A stretch of 64,000 nt of DNA from Desulfobacteraceae bacterium. GTDB lineage: Bacteria; Desulfobacterota; Desulfobacteria; Desulfobacterales; Desulfosarcinaceae. Shown one piece after another: positions 24,218-33,241 of the stretch (position 1 is its first letter; every line of letters begins with the position of its first letter). The stretch covers positions 1-64,000 of the forward strand of contig JAMOUQ010000042.1 of the NCBI GenBank assembly GCA_027068085.1, read 5' to 3'. The notes under the pieces were generated by a model. The model saw nothing but the letters and a program-made list of their open reading frames with translations. It made no database searches and was not told the DNA's origin. Both the position numbers and the translations under genes were made by a program.

Positions 24218-25528
24218 TCAAAGCCTCCAATAGCTGATGTCGTCGGCCTGCGCCTGATCCGGACCGAAGGCCGACTTGACGTCCACCACCACCGGCCGGC
24301 CGGCGGAGCACAGACGGGCCACTTCCGCCAGACCCTTGTCCCGGTAGTAGGAATGGACGACGGCCAGGACCACGGCGTCCACGCCCTTCAGGTCTTCCCA
24401 GCAAGTCAGTTCCAGCCCGTAGTAAAGCCTGGCCTCGTCTGGATCGGCCAGGGGATCGTGAACCATCACCCTGATACCGTAGTCCCTGAGTTCGGAAATT
24501 ATATCCACGACCCTGGTGTTTCTCAGGTCAGGGACATCTTCTTTGAAAGTCAGTCCCAGAACAGCCACCGAGGCGTCTTTTACCTGCTTGCCTTCACGGA
24601 TCAGCATCTTGACGGTCCGTTCGGCGATGTATTTGCCCATCTGGTCGTTTATGCGCCGGCCGGCCAGAATCATCTCAGGATGATAGCCCAGGGCCTCGGC
24701 CTTGAAAGTCAGGTAATACGGATCTACGCCAATACAGTGTCCCCCAACCAGACCGGGCCTGAAAGGCAGGAAATTCCACTTGGTTCCGGCAGCCTCGAGC
24801 ACTTCCAGGGTGTCGATGCCCATGATGTCGAAAATCATGGCCAGCTCGTTCATCAGGGCAATGTTCAGATCGCGCTGGGTGTTTTCGATCACCTTGGCCG
24901 CCTCGGCCACCTTGATGGAAGAAGCCCGGTGGATACCAGCCGGCACCACCTTGGCATACACCTTGACCAGCATGTCGGCGGTGGCCTCATCCGATCCGGA
25001 AACCACCTTGACGATCTTGTCCAGGCTGTGCACCTTGTCGCCGGGATTGATCCTTTCAGGCGAGTATCCCAGGGTGAAATCCTTGCCGAAGACCAGCCCC
25101 GAAGCTTCGGCCAGGATAGAAAGACAGACCTCCTCGGTCGCCCCCGGATAGACCGTGGACTCGAAGACCACGCATGATCCGGGCTGCAGCTGCTTGCCCA
25201 CAATACGCGAGGCGCTCTTCAGGGGCGTCAGGTCCGGGATGCGATAGGCGTCGATGGGTGTTGGAACGGCAACTATTATCAGCCGGCAGGTGGCCAGCAG
25301 GGAAGGATCATCGGTGTAGCGAATTTCCACGGCCGCCAGTTCCTCCCTGCTCACCTCCAGGGTCCGGTCGCGTCCGGCAGCCAGCTCGGCGATCCTTTCG
25401 GCTTTCAGATCGAAACCCACCACCTCAAAATGATGGGCCAGATGAACCGCCAGGGGAAGCCCCACGTACCCGAGACCGACCACGGCTATCCTGTCCTGCT
25501 TTGCTGTCAACGATTCGAAACTTACCAT
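24218..25528 (-). CDS. UDP-sugar dehydrogenase (WbpA/TviB-like)
   Basis: 436 residues. N-terminal Rossmann IAVVGLGYVGLPLAVHLA; VPTPIDAYRIPDLTPL; VVFESTVYPGATEEV; YSPERINPGDKVHSL; NTQRDLNIALMNELA; catalytic Cys in GGHCIGVDPYYLT; and C-terminal VLGLTFKEDVPDLRNTRVVD. The four-electron oxidation makes a uronic acid. The VipA/TviB/WbpA pattern suggests UDP-N-acetylhexosamine rather than UDP-glucose. No other polysaccharide genes lie beside it in this window. Ribosome binding site AGGAGAAC. Confidence 0.88.
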   Translation of the reverse strand: MVSFESLTAKQDRIAVVGLGYVGLPLAVHLAHHFEVVGFDLKAERIAELAAGRDRTLEVSREELAAVEIRYTDDPSLLATCRLIIVAVPTPIDAYRIPDLTPLKSASRIVGKQLQPGSCVVFESTVYPGATEEVCLSILAEASGLVFGKDFTLGYSPERINPGDKVHSLDKIVKVVSGSDEATADMLVKVYAKVVPAGIHRASSIKVAEAAKVIENTQRDLNIALMNELAMIFDIMGIDTLEVLEAAGTKWNFLPFRPGLVGGHCIGVDPYYLTFKAEALGYHPEMILAGRRINDQMGKYIAERTVKMLIREGKQVKDASVAVLGLTFKEDVPDLRNTRVVDIISELRDYGIRVMVHDPLADPDEARLYYGLELTCWEDLKGVDAVVLAVVHSYYRDKGLAEVARLCSAGRPVVVDVKSAFGPDQAQADDISYWRL

Positions 25529-25588
25529 CTTGATTGTTCTCCTTTTCCGATTCCCGGGCGTAAAACTGCAACCCGGCCGGCCTCGATT

Positions 25589-26482
25589 CTACTGGGTGCC
25601 GATGAAAAACGGCCGGAAACTCTCTTCGGGTCGTTTCCGGGCCTCGGACAGCTTTTCCAGTAACGATGGTATGTCCTCAGGCAAATTCCCTTCCAGGTCA
25701 ATGTAATTGGTATAATGGTCGCTGGTCAACCGGCAATTCACTTTGAGGGCCTCCACAATGGCCCCTGTCTCCTCCAGGACCTGATGGGGGCCCAGCATCT
25801 GGAAACTGCCGTTTAGAACCTGACGCAGCAAGGCAGTGTTGACCTTGGGAACGAAAGTCCTGAGGCGGATGCAGTCCGGAGCCATGGCGTTCAGCACCCG
25901 GGCCGTGTTCCGGGCATGCTGCCTGCTGCGCTGTCTGCCGCCGATTCCAAGCAGCACGTAGACATGCAGCTCAATGCCGGCCTGTCTCACCCACCGGCCG
26001 GCTTCTATCTGCTGCCGGGGGTTGGTTCCCTTGCGGATCGCTTTCAGTATCTGCCCGTCACCTGTTTCCAGCCCCACGTGAATCCTGGTCAGCCCCGCCT
26101 GCCGCAGGGACTTTAATTGTTCCGGCCCCTTGCGGTGAATGTACTGGCACGATCCGTAAACCGTGATCCTTTCCAGGGCCGGGAAAAGCCTCCTTGCCCG
26201 GCGGCAAACTTTCTCAAGATCAGCAGCCGGCATGGCGATTGTATTGCCCGCCGGCAGGAAAAGGCGTCTGACACCGGCTCCGTATTGCCGCCGGGCGGTC
26301 TCCAGATCTTCCACTATCTCGGCCACCGGCCTGATTTTGAAGGACGGGCCCTGCTTGTAGACCATGCAGAAAGTACACTTGTTGTGGGGACACCCCACCG
26401 TGGCCTGGATCAGGAGGGAATCGGCCTCACTGGGAGGCCGGTAGATCGGGCCTTCGTACCTGATCTGTCGATCCGGACACAT
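25589..26482 (-). CDS. Radical SAM protein of unknown role
   Basis: 297 residues from the ATG preceded by GGGAGG. The cluster motif is GCPHNKCTFCMVYK (CxxxCxxC) near residue 30. LFLPAGNTIAMP and THIHVGLETGDGQIL-like sequence (IHVGLETGDGQILKAIRKG) place it in the Elp3/MiaB-like radical SAM superfamily. Relatives are mostly annotated only as radical SAM proteins. There is no TRAM, B12 or SPASM domain. It lies between rluB and the sugar dehydrogenase on the same strand, and the context does not reveal the substrate. The frame is open upstream to 26584 without family similarity. Confidence 0.8.
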   Translation of the reverse strand: MCPDRQIRYEGPIYRPPSEADSLLIQATVGCPHNKCTFCMVYKQGPSFKIRPVAEIVEDLETARRQYGAGVRRLFLPAGNTIAMPAADLEKVCRRARRLFPALERITVYGSCQYIHRKGPEQLKSLRQAGLTRIHVGLETGDGQILKAIRKGTNPRQQIEAGRWVRQAGIELHVYVLLGIGGRQRSRQHARNTARVLNAMAPDCIRLRTFVPKVNTALLRQVLNGSFQMLGPHQVLEETGAIVEALKVNCRLTSDHYTNYIDLEGNLPEDIPSLLEKLSEARKRPEESFRPFFIGTQ

Positions 26483-26561
26483 ATTACGCACCTCCCTTCC
26501 GGCAAGTCTTCCCACAGGAACCTGAAGCCCGGGCCGCCCTGATCCTTGAAAAGGCCCGAGC

Positions 26562-27284
26562 CTAGTCCCGGGCCGGGTCGTCATCGATTCCGGCCAGCAG
26601 CACTTTCAGCTCTTGGGGCGACAACCGGCGCCACTTGCCTTCAGGCAAATCGCCCAGACGGACAGAGGCTATACGCACCCTCTTCAGGGACACCACCCGG
26701 TGGCCCACCTTACGGACCATGCGCCTTATCTGGCGGTTGCGTCCCTCCTGCAAGGTTATCCTGAACCTGCGGCCGGAGATGCGCTCGATCTTTGCCGGGC
26801 GGGTCCTGCGGCCCCGGAGTACCACCCCGGCCGCAAGCCGGGCCAGGGCCTTGTCGGCAATGGGCCGGGCAACCTTTACCAGGTATTCCTTTTCATGGTC
26901 GAAGGAAGGATGAGACAGGCGATGATGAAGACGGCCGTCGTTGGTCAGCAGCAACAGGCCGGTGGTCTCCTTGTCCAGCCGGCCCACCGGATACACCCGC
27001 CGGGCCACCTCGACCAGTTCGGTAACCACCGGAACCCCGGCCTGGCGGCAACTGGTGACATATCCCCCGGGCTTGTTGAGCGCCAGGTAGACCAGGTGCC
27101 CGTCCGGCCTGATCCTTTGACCGTCGAAGACGACCAGGTCCGACTCCGGGTCCACCTTCGTCCCCAGGCGGTCGGCAACCTTGCCGTTGACCAGCACCCG
27201 GCCGGCCAGAATGTGCTGTTCTGCCTTGCGGCGCGAACAGACACCGGCCATGGAGAGAAACTTCTGTAAACGGATCGGGGCCAT
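26562..27284 (-). CDS. rluB: 23S rRNA pseudouridine synthase (RluB/RsuA family)
   Basis: 240 residues. An S4 RNA-binding domain (IRLQKFLSMAGVCSRRKAEQ, residues 4-23 onward) precedes the catalytic domain, whose Asp lies in VGRLDKETTGLLLLTNDG. Length and S4 type fit RluB/RluE/RsuA, and the presence of S4 and KFLSMAGVCSRR favours RluB (23S position 2605 in E. coli numbering). It starts six bases after argJ ends, so the two are co-transcribed. Confidence 0.88.
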   Translation of the reverse strand: MAPIRLQKFLSMAGVCSRRKAEQHILAGRVLVNGKVADRLGTKVDPESDLVVFDGQRIRPDGHLVYLALNKPGGYVTSCRQAGVPVVTELVEVARRVYPVGRLDKETTGLLLLTNDGRLHHRLSHPSFDHEKEYLVKVARPIADKALARLAAGVVLRGRRTRPAKIERISGRRFRITLQEGRNRQIRRMVRKVGHRVVSLKRVRIASVRLGDLPEGKWRRLSPQELKVLLAGIDDDPARD

Positions 27285-27290
27285 CTTGTC

Positions 27291-28478
27291 TCAGCTGCGG
27301 TAATCGGCGTTGATCTTGACGTAATCGACGCTCAGGTCCGAGGTGATTATCCACCAGCTTCCCTTGCCCATGTTCAGATCCAGCCTGACACTGAATTCAG
27401 GCCGGTGCAACACCTCGGTGGCCCTGGCCTCGGCCCCGGGGCCGCACCCCACACCCCGGCTGACCATCTGCACCCGGTCGAAAAAGATATCCACCAGGTC
27501 CGGGTCGAAGGCGGCCCCGGCCCTTCCGGCAGCCCCCATGATCCGGCCCCAGTTGGCGTCCTGGCCGAAAAAAGCCGTCTTGACCAGGGGCGAGTGGGCC
27601 ACGGTTTCGGCAATTTTGCGCGCATCGTCGTCCGTGGCGGCGCCTTGCACTTCAAGGCGCACCACCTTGGTCACCCCTTCGCCGTCTCTTACCAGCTCGA
27701 TCGCCAAATCGGCCAGCAGGTCTTCCAGCACCTGCTGGAAAGCGGCCCGGCTGGAGGCGTCCACCTTTGCCCCTGAAAGCCCGCTGGCCATGACCAGCAC
27801 GGTGTCGTTGGTGCTGGTGTCACCGTCTATGGTGATGCGGTTGAAAGTCCGCTCCACCGCCCTGGCCAGTGCCGGCTGCAAATCAGCGTGTTGCACTTCG
27901 GCATCGGTGCAAACAAAACAGAGCATGGTTGCCATGTCCGGCCGGATCATCCCGGCCCCCTTGGCAACCCCTATGATCCGGAAAGGCCGGCCGTCGATTT
28001 CACCGTCACGCCGGCCGGTCTTGGGACGGGTGTCGGTGGTCATCATGGCCCGGGCCAGATCCATGAAACCTTCAGGAGACAGTCCCCCGCACAATTTCGG
28101 AACTGCCCTGACAATCTTCTCCACGGGCAGAGGCTCTCCGATGACTCCCGTCGATGCCACCAGGACCTGCCGGGAGCCGATGCCCAGGTGTCCGGAAACG
28201 GCCGAGCACATTCTGATGGCAGCCTCTTGCCCCTGCCGGCCGGTGCAGCAATTGGCATTGCCGCTGTTTACGATTACGGCCCGGCACACCCCGCCCGCCA
28301 GATGGCGGCGGCTTATTCGGACCGGAGCGGCCTGAACCAGATTGCGGGTAAAGACCCCTGCCGCCTGACACTCGGTGGAAGCAAGGATCAGGCCCAGGTC
28401 GGGGCCTCCGTCTTTCTTGATACCACAGGCAATCCCGGCGGCCTCAAACCCCCGGCATCGCAGTTGCTGTGCTGACAT
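27291..28478 (-). CDS. argJ: Glutamate N-acetyltransferase ArgJ (bifunctional type)
   Basis: 395 residues. The autoproteolysis region reads GVAKGAGMIRPDMATML. FNRITIDGDTSTNDTVLVMA is conserved, and EVQGAATDDDARKIAE follows. ArgJ moves acetyl from N-acetylornithine to glutamate and, in bifunctional forms, also uses acetyl-CoA. It is the recycling step of arginine synthesis. Whether it is mono- or bifunctional cannot be decided from sequence alone. It starts the minus-strand run argJ-rluB-radical SAM-dehydrogenase, opposite the divergent selenoprotein gene. Confidence 0.93.
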   Translation of the reverse strand: MSAQQLRCRGFEAAGIACGIKKDGGPDLGLILASTECQAAGVFTRNLVQAAPVRISRRHLAGGVCRAVIVNSGNANCCTGRQGQEAAIRMCSAVSGHLGIGSRQVLVASTGVIGEPLPVEKIVRAVPKLCGGLSPEGFMDLARAMMTTDTRPKTGRRDGEIDGRPFRIIGVAKGAGMIRPDMATMLCFVCTDAEVQHADLQPALARAVERTFNRITIDGDTSTNDTVLVMASGLSGAKVDASSRAAFQQVLEDLLADLAIELVRDGEGVTKVVRLEVQGAATDDDARKIAETVAHSPLVKTAFFGQDANWGRIMGAAGRAGAAFDPDLVDIFFDRVQMVSRGVGCGPGAEARATEVLHRPEFSVRLDLNMGKGSWWIITSDLSVDYVKINADYRS

Positions 28479-28496
28479 TTTCCATCTCTCCCCTCA

Positions 28497-28534
28497 GCAG
28501 GGGCTTCGTTTGCATTTTGCTTGCAAAGCCCTGC
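28497..28534. repeat. Hairpin in the argJ/selenoprotein divergent gap
   Basis: GCAGGGGCTT (28497-28506) can pair with the AAGCCCTGC side (to 28534), with an inner TTTGC/GCAAA stem. It could be a leader hairpin for argJ or for the divergent small gene. The role is unknown. Confidence 0.4.
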
Positions 28535-28579
28535 CGCTTGCCCTAAAAAATCAGGTCACGACAACAGAAAGTAACGCTC

Positions 28580-28810
28580 ATGATCAATTCCCGAAAACCG
28601 ACGCCGCTGAAAAGTATGGTTGTTGAAAAACAAGACAACGCCCCCAAATGTCCTGAATGCGCTCATCCCCTGTCGCTCGTCAAGGGCTGAACGCTTACCT
28701 TCTGGCGCTGCCGGGCCTGCAGGCGCCGCTATCCCCTGGGACGTTTCATCGATCATATCGATGACGAGCTGGAAGACGAACTGGCCTTCACACGCTGCGA
28801 CAGGATATAG
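28580..28810 (+). CDS. Dual-CXXC small selenoprotein (Sec at codon 37)
   Basis: 76 residues if TGA at 28688-28690 is read as selenocysteine. CPEC (residues 24-27) precedes the Sec and CRAC (44-47) follows it, in WRCRACRRRYPLGRF. An acidic tail (DDELEDELAF) comes next and the gene ends with TAG at 28808. The two CxxC pairs form a zinc-ribbon-like core. This matches the small dual-CXXC (seleno)protein group known from Desulfobacterota, as I recall it. The conserved second half after TGA shows that the codon is not a stop. A hairpin lies 13 bases downstream, and selB is at 3857. A shorter start at the ATG at 28616 is possible. Function unknown, likely redox or metal related. Confidence 0.8.
28704..28727 (+). 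promoter_or_regulatory. Bacterial SECIS hairpin of the dual-CXXC selenoprotein
   Basis: GGCGCTGC (28704-28711) pairs with GCAGGCGCC (28719-28727) with one bulged G, around the G-containing loop CGGGCCT. It starts 13 bases after the TGA, close to the spacing of the E. coli fdhF SECIS. It is inside the coding sequence, as bacterial SECIS elements are. Confidence 0.6.
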
Positions 28811-28936
28811 ATTTTGGCTTTTGCAGACAACCTTTTTCACGGGGCTGATGCAAGCAAGCCACCATCTTCGGCAACGGTACGGATTTCGCCGAATCTTTCA
28901 GTCCGGCCATGAGAAAGCAGGGCGGCAACAGGGAAC

Positions 28937-29713
28937 ATGTCTCGCGTGGATGAAAAAAATTTCTGCCTGGTAGTCGAATACGACGGCAGCCGCTACCACG
29001 GCTGGCAGCGCCAGCCCGACAGCCCGACCGTCCAGGGAACGCTCGAAGACGCCCTGGCCGTCATGACCCGCCAGACCGTAAGAATCATCGGCTCGGGCAG
29101 AACCGACGCCGGGGTCCACGCCCTGGGACAGGTGGCCAACTTCAGGGTCAAGACCAGGATCGACGCCCGGGCCTTCCAGAAGGGGCTCAACAGCATTCTG
29201 CCACCGGATATCGTCGTCCGCAGCTGCCGCCTTGTCCCCCCGGATTTCCACGCCCGGTACATGGCAACGAGCAAAGTGTACCGCTACCGGATTGCCAATC
29301 AGCCCCTGAGACCTGCCATCGGCCGGGATTATTGCTGGTGGATCCGCCGGCCGCTCAACCTTGGCGCAATGCAGGCCGCCCTGAAACTATTTGCGGGACG
29401 GCATGATTTCCGGTCTTTCGAGGCCGCCGGCAGCCCGCGGGCCCACAGCGTGCGCCATGTCCTGCGAACCGGCCTGGATTCTGACGGCCGGGGCCTTGTC
29501 CGGATAACCATCGAAGCCGACGGGTTCCTGCGCTACATGGTCCGCAACATGGTGGGCACCCTGGTGGAAACCGGCCTGGAACGATTGCGCCCCCGGGACA
29601 TCCCCCGCCTGCTGGAAGCAAAAGACCGCCGGCTGGCACCGGCCACCGCCCCCGCCCGGGGCCTGTTCCTGGTGAAAGTAAACTATCCCGGAAATGCCCT
29701 GGGCAAAACCTGA
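28937..29713 (+). CDS. truA: tRNA pseudouridine(38-40) synthase TruA
   Basis: 258 residues. VEYDGSRYHGWQRQPDSPTV is the N-terminal signature, and the catalytic Asp is in IGSGRTDAGVHALGQVANF. RYRIANQPL, GRHDFRSFEAAGSP and FLRYMVRNMVGTLVETG follow. It modifies U38-U40 in the anticodon stem-loop of many tRNAs. It begins 126 bases after the selenoprotein gene; no gene is visible in that gap. Confidence 0.95.
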   Translation: MSRVDEKNFCLVVEYDGSRYHGWQRQPDSPTVQGTLEDALAVMTRQTVRIIGSGRTDAGVHALGQVANFRVKTRIDARAFQKGLNSILPPDIVVRSCRLVPPDFHARYMATSKVYRYRIANQPLRPAIGRDYCWWIRRPLNLGAMQAALKLFAGRHDFRSFEAAGSPRAHSVRHVLRTGLDSDGRGLVRITIEADGFLRYMVRNMVGTLVETGLERLRPRDIPRLLEAKDRRLAPATAPARGLFLVKVNYPGNALGKT

Positions 29714-29928
29714 GTTCCCGGGCCCAGGAAACCGTCTGTTTTTGTATACACCTGGTTCTAAATATTGAACACCTGAATCGACCGTTTCAGGTTGCGGTCA
29801 CCTGCAAAAGAACGCCCCGCCACAGCCCGTTCAACCAAATGATCATGGCTTGTTTTTTGCATTGCAACCATCTTACACATCCGGATCCGGGTACCGGCCC
29901 GTTAATGCTCGTCAGGGAGGAAAGCTGC

Positions 29929-30420
29929 ATGCAAGAATCGACATTTTTGGACAAGAACATGGAGTTTATTGAAAAGATAAAAAAAATTCCGGTTCTGGAA
30001 CCTTTCAACGACGAGGAGCTTGAAAGGCTGATCGAAATGAGCAAGATCCGGCGCTACCGGCCCGGCGAATGTATAGTCAAGGAAGGCCAATTGGATACCT
30101 GGCTCTACTTTCTGATGTACGGCCAGGTCAGAATCGTCAAAAACGGCAAGGATGTCGCCATCCTGAAACGGCGCGGAGACATTTTCGGTGAAATGGGCGC
30201 CATCGACAGCGGCCGCCGCTCGGCTTCCGCTTTTGCAATCCAGGACACTGTATGCCTGGCAACCGATATTTTCTACATCGAAAAACTTACCGGAACAGAA
30301 AAGCTGGCCTTCGGCTACGTCCTGTACCGTCTTATAGCTGAAATCCTGGCAAGCCGCCTGCGCCAGACTACCGAAGCCCTCATCCGGGCCAAGGGCCGGC
30401 TCAACCTGAAATTCTGGTGA
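29929..30420 (+). CDS. Cyclic nucleotide-binding domain protein
   Basis: 163 residues from the ATG after AGGGAGGAAAG. A single cNMP-binding (CRP-like) beta-roll: RRYRPGECIVKEGQLDTWLY, RIVKNGKDVAILKRRGD and the phosphate cassette GEMGAIDSGRRSASAFA with the expected Glu and Arg. The C-terminal helix region (about 120-163) has no helix-turn-helix, so it is not a CRP-type DNA-binding regulator. It is likely a stand-alone sensor acting on a partner. A 7-bp hairpin (29771-29792) sits in its upstream region. Confidence 0.82.
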   Translation: MQESTFLDKNMEFIEKIKKIPVLEPFNDEELERLIEMSKIRRYRPGECIVKEGQLDTWLYFLMYGQVRIVKNGKDVAILKRRGDIFGEMGAIDSGRRSASAFAIQDTVCLATDIFYIEKLTGTEKLAFGYVLYRLIAEILASRLRQTTEALIRAKGRLNLKFW

Positions 30421-30554
30421 TCCGAGACCGGACCTACCGGACAGTTTCCGGGCCTGGCAAATCGTCCGGCCCGGGCCGAAACCATCTCCCGCCGCTTTAA
30501 GTCCTCAAAACAACGAACAGCTTCGGCAAGCACACCTCGAAATTCAGAAGGCAG

Positions 30555-31871
30555 TCAGGCCCTGACCGCCTCCTTCACCCTGGCAACGATCCGTTCGAGA
30601 TCGAGTCCGTTCAGCCGGCCGTCCTGCACAAGCCATCTGCCGCCCACCATTACGTGACTGACATCTGCTCCCCGGGCCGCATAGACCAGGGTGGAGGCCG
30701 GGTGGTAGATGGGCACCAGATTGGGCGCCCGGCAGTCGGTCACCACCAGATCGGCGGCCTTGCCCACCTCCAGGGAGCCGATCAGCCCGTCCAGTCCCAG
30801 CACCACCGCTCCGTCGATGGTGGCCATTTTCACCACCGTGGCAGCATCCATGACGGTCGGGTCGTCCATGGCGACTTTGTGCATTCTGGCCGCCGAGCCC
30901 ATCTCTCCGAAAAGGTCCAGATCGTTGTTGCTGGCGCTGCCGTCGGTCCCCAGGCCGACGCATATTCCGGCGGCCAGCATCTCGGGCACCGGGGCTATGC
31001 CGCAAGCAAGCTTCATGTTGCTCTCCGGGCAATGGACCACTTTTGCCCCGGCCCCGGCGATCACGGCGATATCGTCCGTGTCGATGTGGACGCAGTGAAC
31101 CAGAATGGTATCGGCATCGAGAATCCCCAGCCGCTCCATCCACTGAACCGGGTTGCAGCCGTACTTGCCCGCCAGGTGCCGGTACTCGTCGCCGGTCTCG
31201 GCCAGATGGATCTGGAAGGGCACTTTCAGGTCGCGGGCCGCCTGCTTGGCCTCTTTCAGGGTCCGTTCCGAGCAGGTGTAAGGCGAATGGCAGAAAATCG
31301 AAGGTCTTATCAGGCCATCTGCCCGGCCTGCGACATGGTTTACGAAAGCGCGGGCATGCCCGATCTTTTCCGCCGGGTCGGGCACACCGGGGGCCGGAAA
31401 ATCGATAACCCCCTGGGCCACCACCGCCCGCATTCCTGCCTCGGCCACAGCCGCGGCCACGTGCCGGGCCAGGAAATAGGCATCGCCGATGGTGGTGGTC
31501 CCGGAAAGCAGCAGCTCGGCGCAGGCCAGCAGGGAGGCCCAGTAAACGCTGTCGGGGTTGATGTAACGGGCCTCGGCCGGGAACATGTGCTCCTCCAACC
31601 AGGTCATCAGGGGCAGATCGTCGGCCAGGCCCCGGAAAAGGGTCATGGGAAGATGGGTGTGGGCGTTGACCAGCCCGGGCAGGACTATGCCTCCGGCGGC
31701 ATCGAGACGCTGACGGCCGGGCGGCAGCTGGGGGTCGTCGTCCAGGGACCAGATACGGGCCAGCCTGTCGCCGGCAACGGCCAGGGCCCCGTTTTCGATG
31801 ACGGTGAAGTCCTTGTCGGCGGTCACGATCCAGGCGTTGTGAATCACCCAATCGAAAGTTTCAGGCTTCAT
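30555..31871 (-). CDS. Amidohydrolase, MTA/SAH/adenosine deaminase type (copy 1)
   Basis: 438 residues, PF01979-type metal-dependent hydrolase of the TrzF/ATZ-like deaminase group. Metal ligands VNAHTHLPM (HxH), FQIHLAETGDEY (His/Glu), LVHCVHIDTDD (His) and GLGTDGSASNNDLD (Asp) are all present. The pattern matches 5'-methylthioadenosine/S-adenosylhomocysteine deaminases. Its start overlaps the stop of the paralogue upstream by four bases (ATGA), and a purine nucleoside phosphorylase heads the cluster. Exact substrate unknown: MTA, SAH, adenosine or a related adenine nucleoside. Confidence 0.85.
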   Translation of the reverse strand: MKPETFDWVIHNAWIVTADKDFTVIENGALAVAGDRLARIWSLDDDPQLPPGRQRLDAAGGIVLPGLVNAHTHLPMTLFRGLADDLPLMTWLEEHMFPAEARYINPDSVYWASLLACAELLLSGTTTIGDAYFLARHVAAAVAEAGMRAVVAQGVIDFPAPGVPDPAEKIGHARAFVNHVAGRADGLIRPSIFCHSPYTCSERTLKEAKQAARDLKVPFQIHLAETGDEYRHLAGKYGCNPVQWMERLGILDADTILVHCVHIDTDDIAVIAGAGAKVVHCPESNMKLACGIAPVPEMLAAGICVGLGTDGSASNNDLDLFGEMGSAARMHKVAMDDPTVMDAATVVKMATIDGAVVLGLDGLIGSLEVGKAADLVVTDCRAPNLVPIYHPASTLVYAARGADVSHVMVGGRWLVQDGRLNGLDLERIVARVKEAVRA

Positions 31872-33208
31872 CTTCTGCTCCGGTACTGGGAAAGGGGACG
31901 GAAAGCCTCGGCCGCCTGGTTGATGTCCCGGATCACCTTTTCGAGCTCGATGGTGGTCAGCCGGCTATCCCGGCAGACCACCCGTCCGTCGATGACAACG
32001 TGGCGCACGTCCCGGCCCGAGGCAGAGTAAACCAGATGGGAGACCGGATCGAAGACCGGCACCAGGTGGGGGCGGCTGAAATCGACCACCACCACGTCGG
32101 CCCGCTTGCCAACCTCCAGGGTGCCGATCTCATCCTCCAGGCCCAGGGCCCGGGCTCCGCCGGCGGTGGCCAGCTCCAGGACCAAACCGGCCGGCATGAC
32201 CGTGGGATCCAGGGTGAAGGCCTTGTGCATCTTGGCAACGGTGTCCATCTCCCGGAAAAGGTCCAGGTCGTTGTTGGAGCTGGTCCCGTCGGTGCCCAGC
32301 CCGACACAGATGCCGGCATCCAGCATGTCGGGTATGGGGGCCAGGCCCGAGGCCAGCTTCATGTTGCTCTCTTGGTTGTGGGCGATCTTGACCCGGCCGG
32401 CGGCCAGCAGCTCGATCTCGGACTGGTTGACCTTGACGGCATGGCAGGCCAGCAGGTTGGAAGTGAGCAATCCCAGATTGTTAAGATGCTCCACCGGCCG
32501 GCAGCCGTAACGCTGACCGATCTGTTCCACCTCGGCCTCGGTCTCTGCCAGGTGGATCACCAGGGGCACCTGATAGTCTTCGGCCAGGCCGGCGGCCCTT
32601 TCCAGCAGGCCGGGACTGCAAAGATAGGGGCTGTGGGGCTCCACCGCCACGCCGATCAAAGGGTCTTGGCGCCATTTTTCCAGCATCTGCCCCACGTATT
32701 CAAAGCCCTTTTCCAGGGGGCCGTAGTTGGGGGAGGGAAAATCGTAGAGCACCTCGCCCACCACGGCCCTCATCCCGGCTTCCCTGGCGGCCCGGGCCAC
32801 ACTGTCTTCGAAAAGATACATGTCGCAGAAACAGGTGGTCCCGGAAAGGATCATCTCGGCGCAGGCCAGCTGGGTGCCCAGGTAGACCAGGCCGGCATCG
32901 AGCCTGGCCTCGGCCGGAAAGATGTAGTCCTGGAGCCAGGTCATCAGGGGCAGGTCGTCGGCCAGCCCCCGGAAAAGGGTCATGGCGGCATGGGTATGGA
33001 CGTTGACCAGGCCGGGGATGACCACCGCCCCGCCGGCATCCAGCCTCCGGCCGGCCGGAACGTCCTTGAAATCGCCGGCCGGTCCCAGTGCCCGGATGGT
33101 GCCGTCTCTTACCGCCAGGGCCCCGTTTTCCACCACCGTGCCGACAGCATCCATGGTGATCAGGGTGCCGCCGGTAATCAACAGGTCGTATCTTTCGACA
33201 TCGGTCAT
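31868..33208 (-). CDS. Amidohydrolase, MTA/SAH/adenosine deaminase type (copy 2)
   Basis: 446 residues, paralogue of the gene that follows it. The metal site VNVHTHAAM, VIHLAETEAEVEQ, LACHAVKVNQSE and GLGTDGTSSNNDLD is intact. It differs from copy 1 around the substrate region (YLFEDSVARAAREAG), so the pair may have split specificity. It lies 33 bases after the nucleoside phosphorylase stop. The tandem arrangement with full-length active sites argues against one being a decayed duplicate. Confidence 0.85.
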   Translation of the reverse strand: MTDVERYDLLITGGTLITMDAVGTVVENGALAVRDGTIRALGPAGDFKDVPAGRRLDAGGAVVIPGLVNVHTHAAMTLFRGLADDLPLMTWLQDYIFPAEARLDAGLVYLGTQLACAEMILSGTTCFCDMYLFEDSVARAAREAGMRAVVGEVLYDFPSPNYGPLEKGFEYVGQMLEKWRQDPLIGVAVEPHSPYLCSPGLLERAAGLAEDYQVPLVIHLAETEAEVEQIGQRYGCRPVEHLNNLGLLTSNLLACHAVKVNQSEIELLAAGRVKIAHNQESNMKLASGLAPIPDMLDAGICVGLGTDGTSSNNDLDLFREMDTVAKMHKAFTLDPTVMPAGLVLELATAGGARALGLEDEIGTLEVGKRADVVVVDFSRPHLVPVFDPVSHLVYSASGRDVRHVVIDGRVVCRDSRLTTIELEKVIRDINQAAEAFRPLSQYRSRR

Positions 33209-33241
33209 GGGCTTGCCCCGCAGGCGGCCGCAGCCGCCGGC

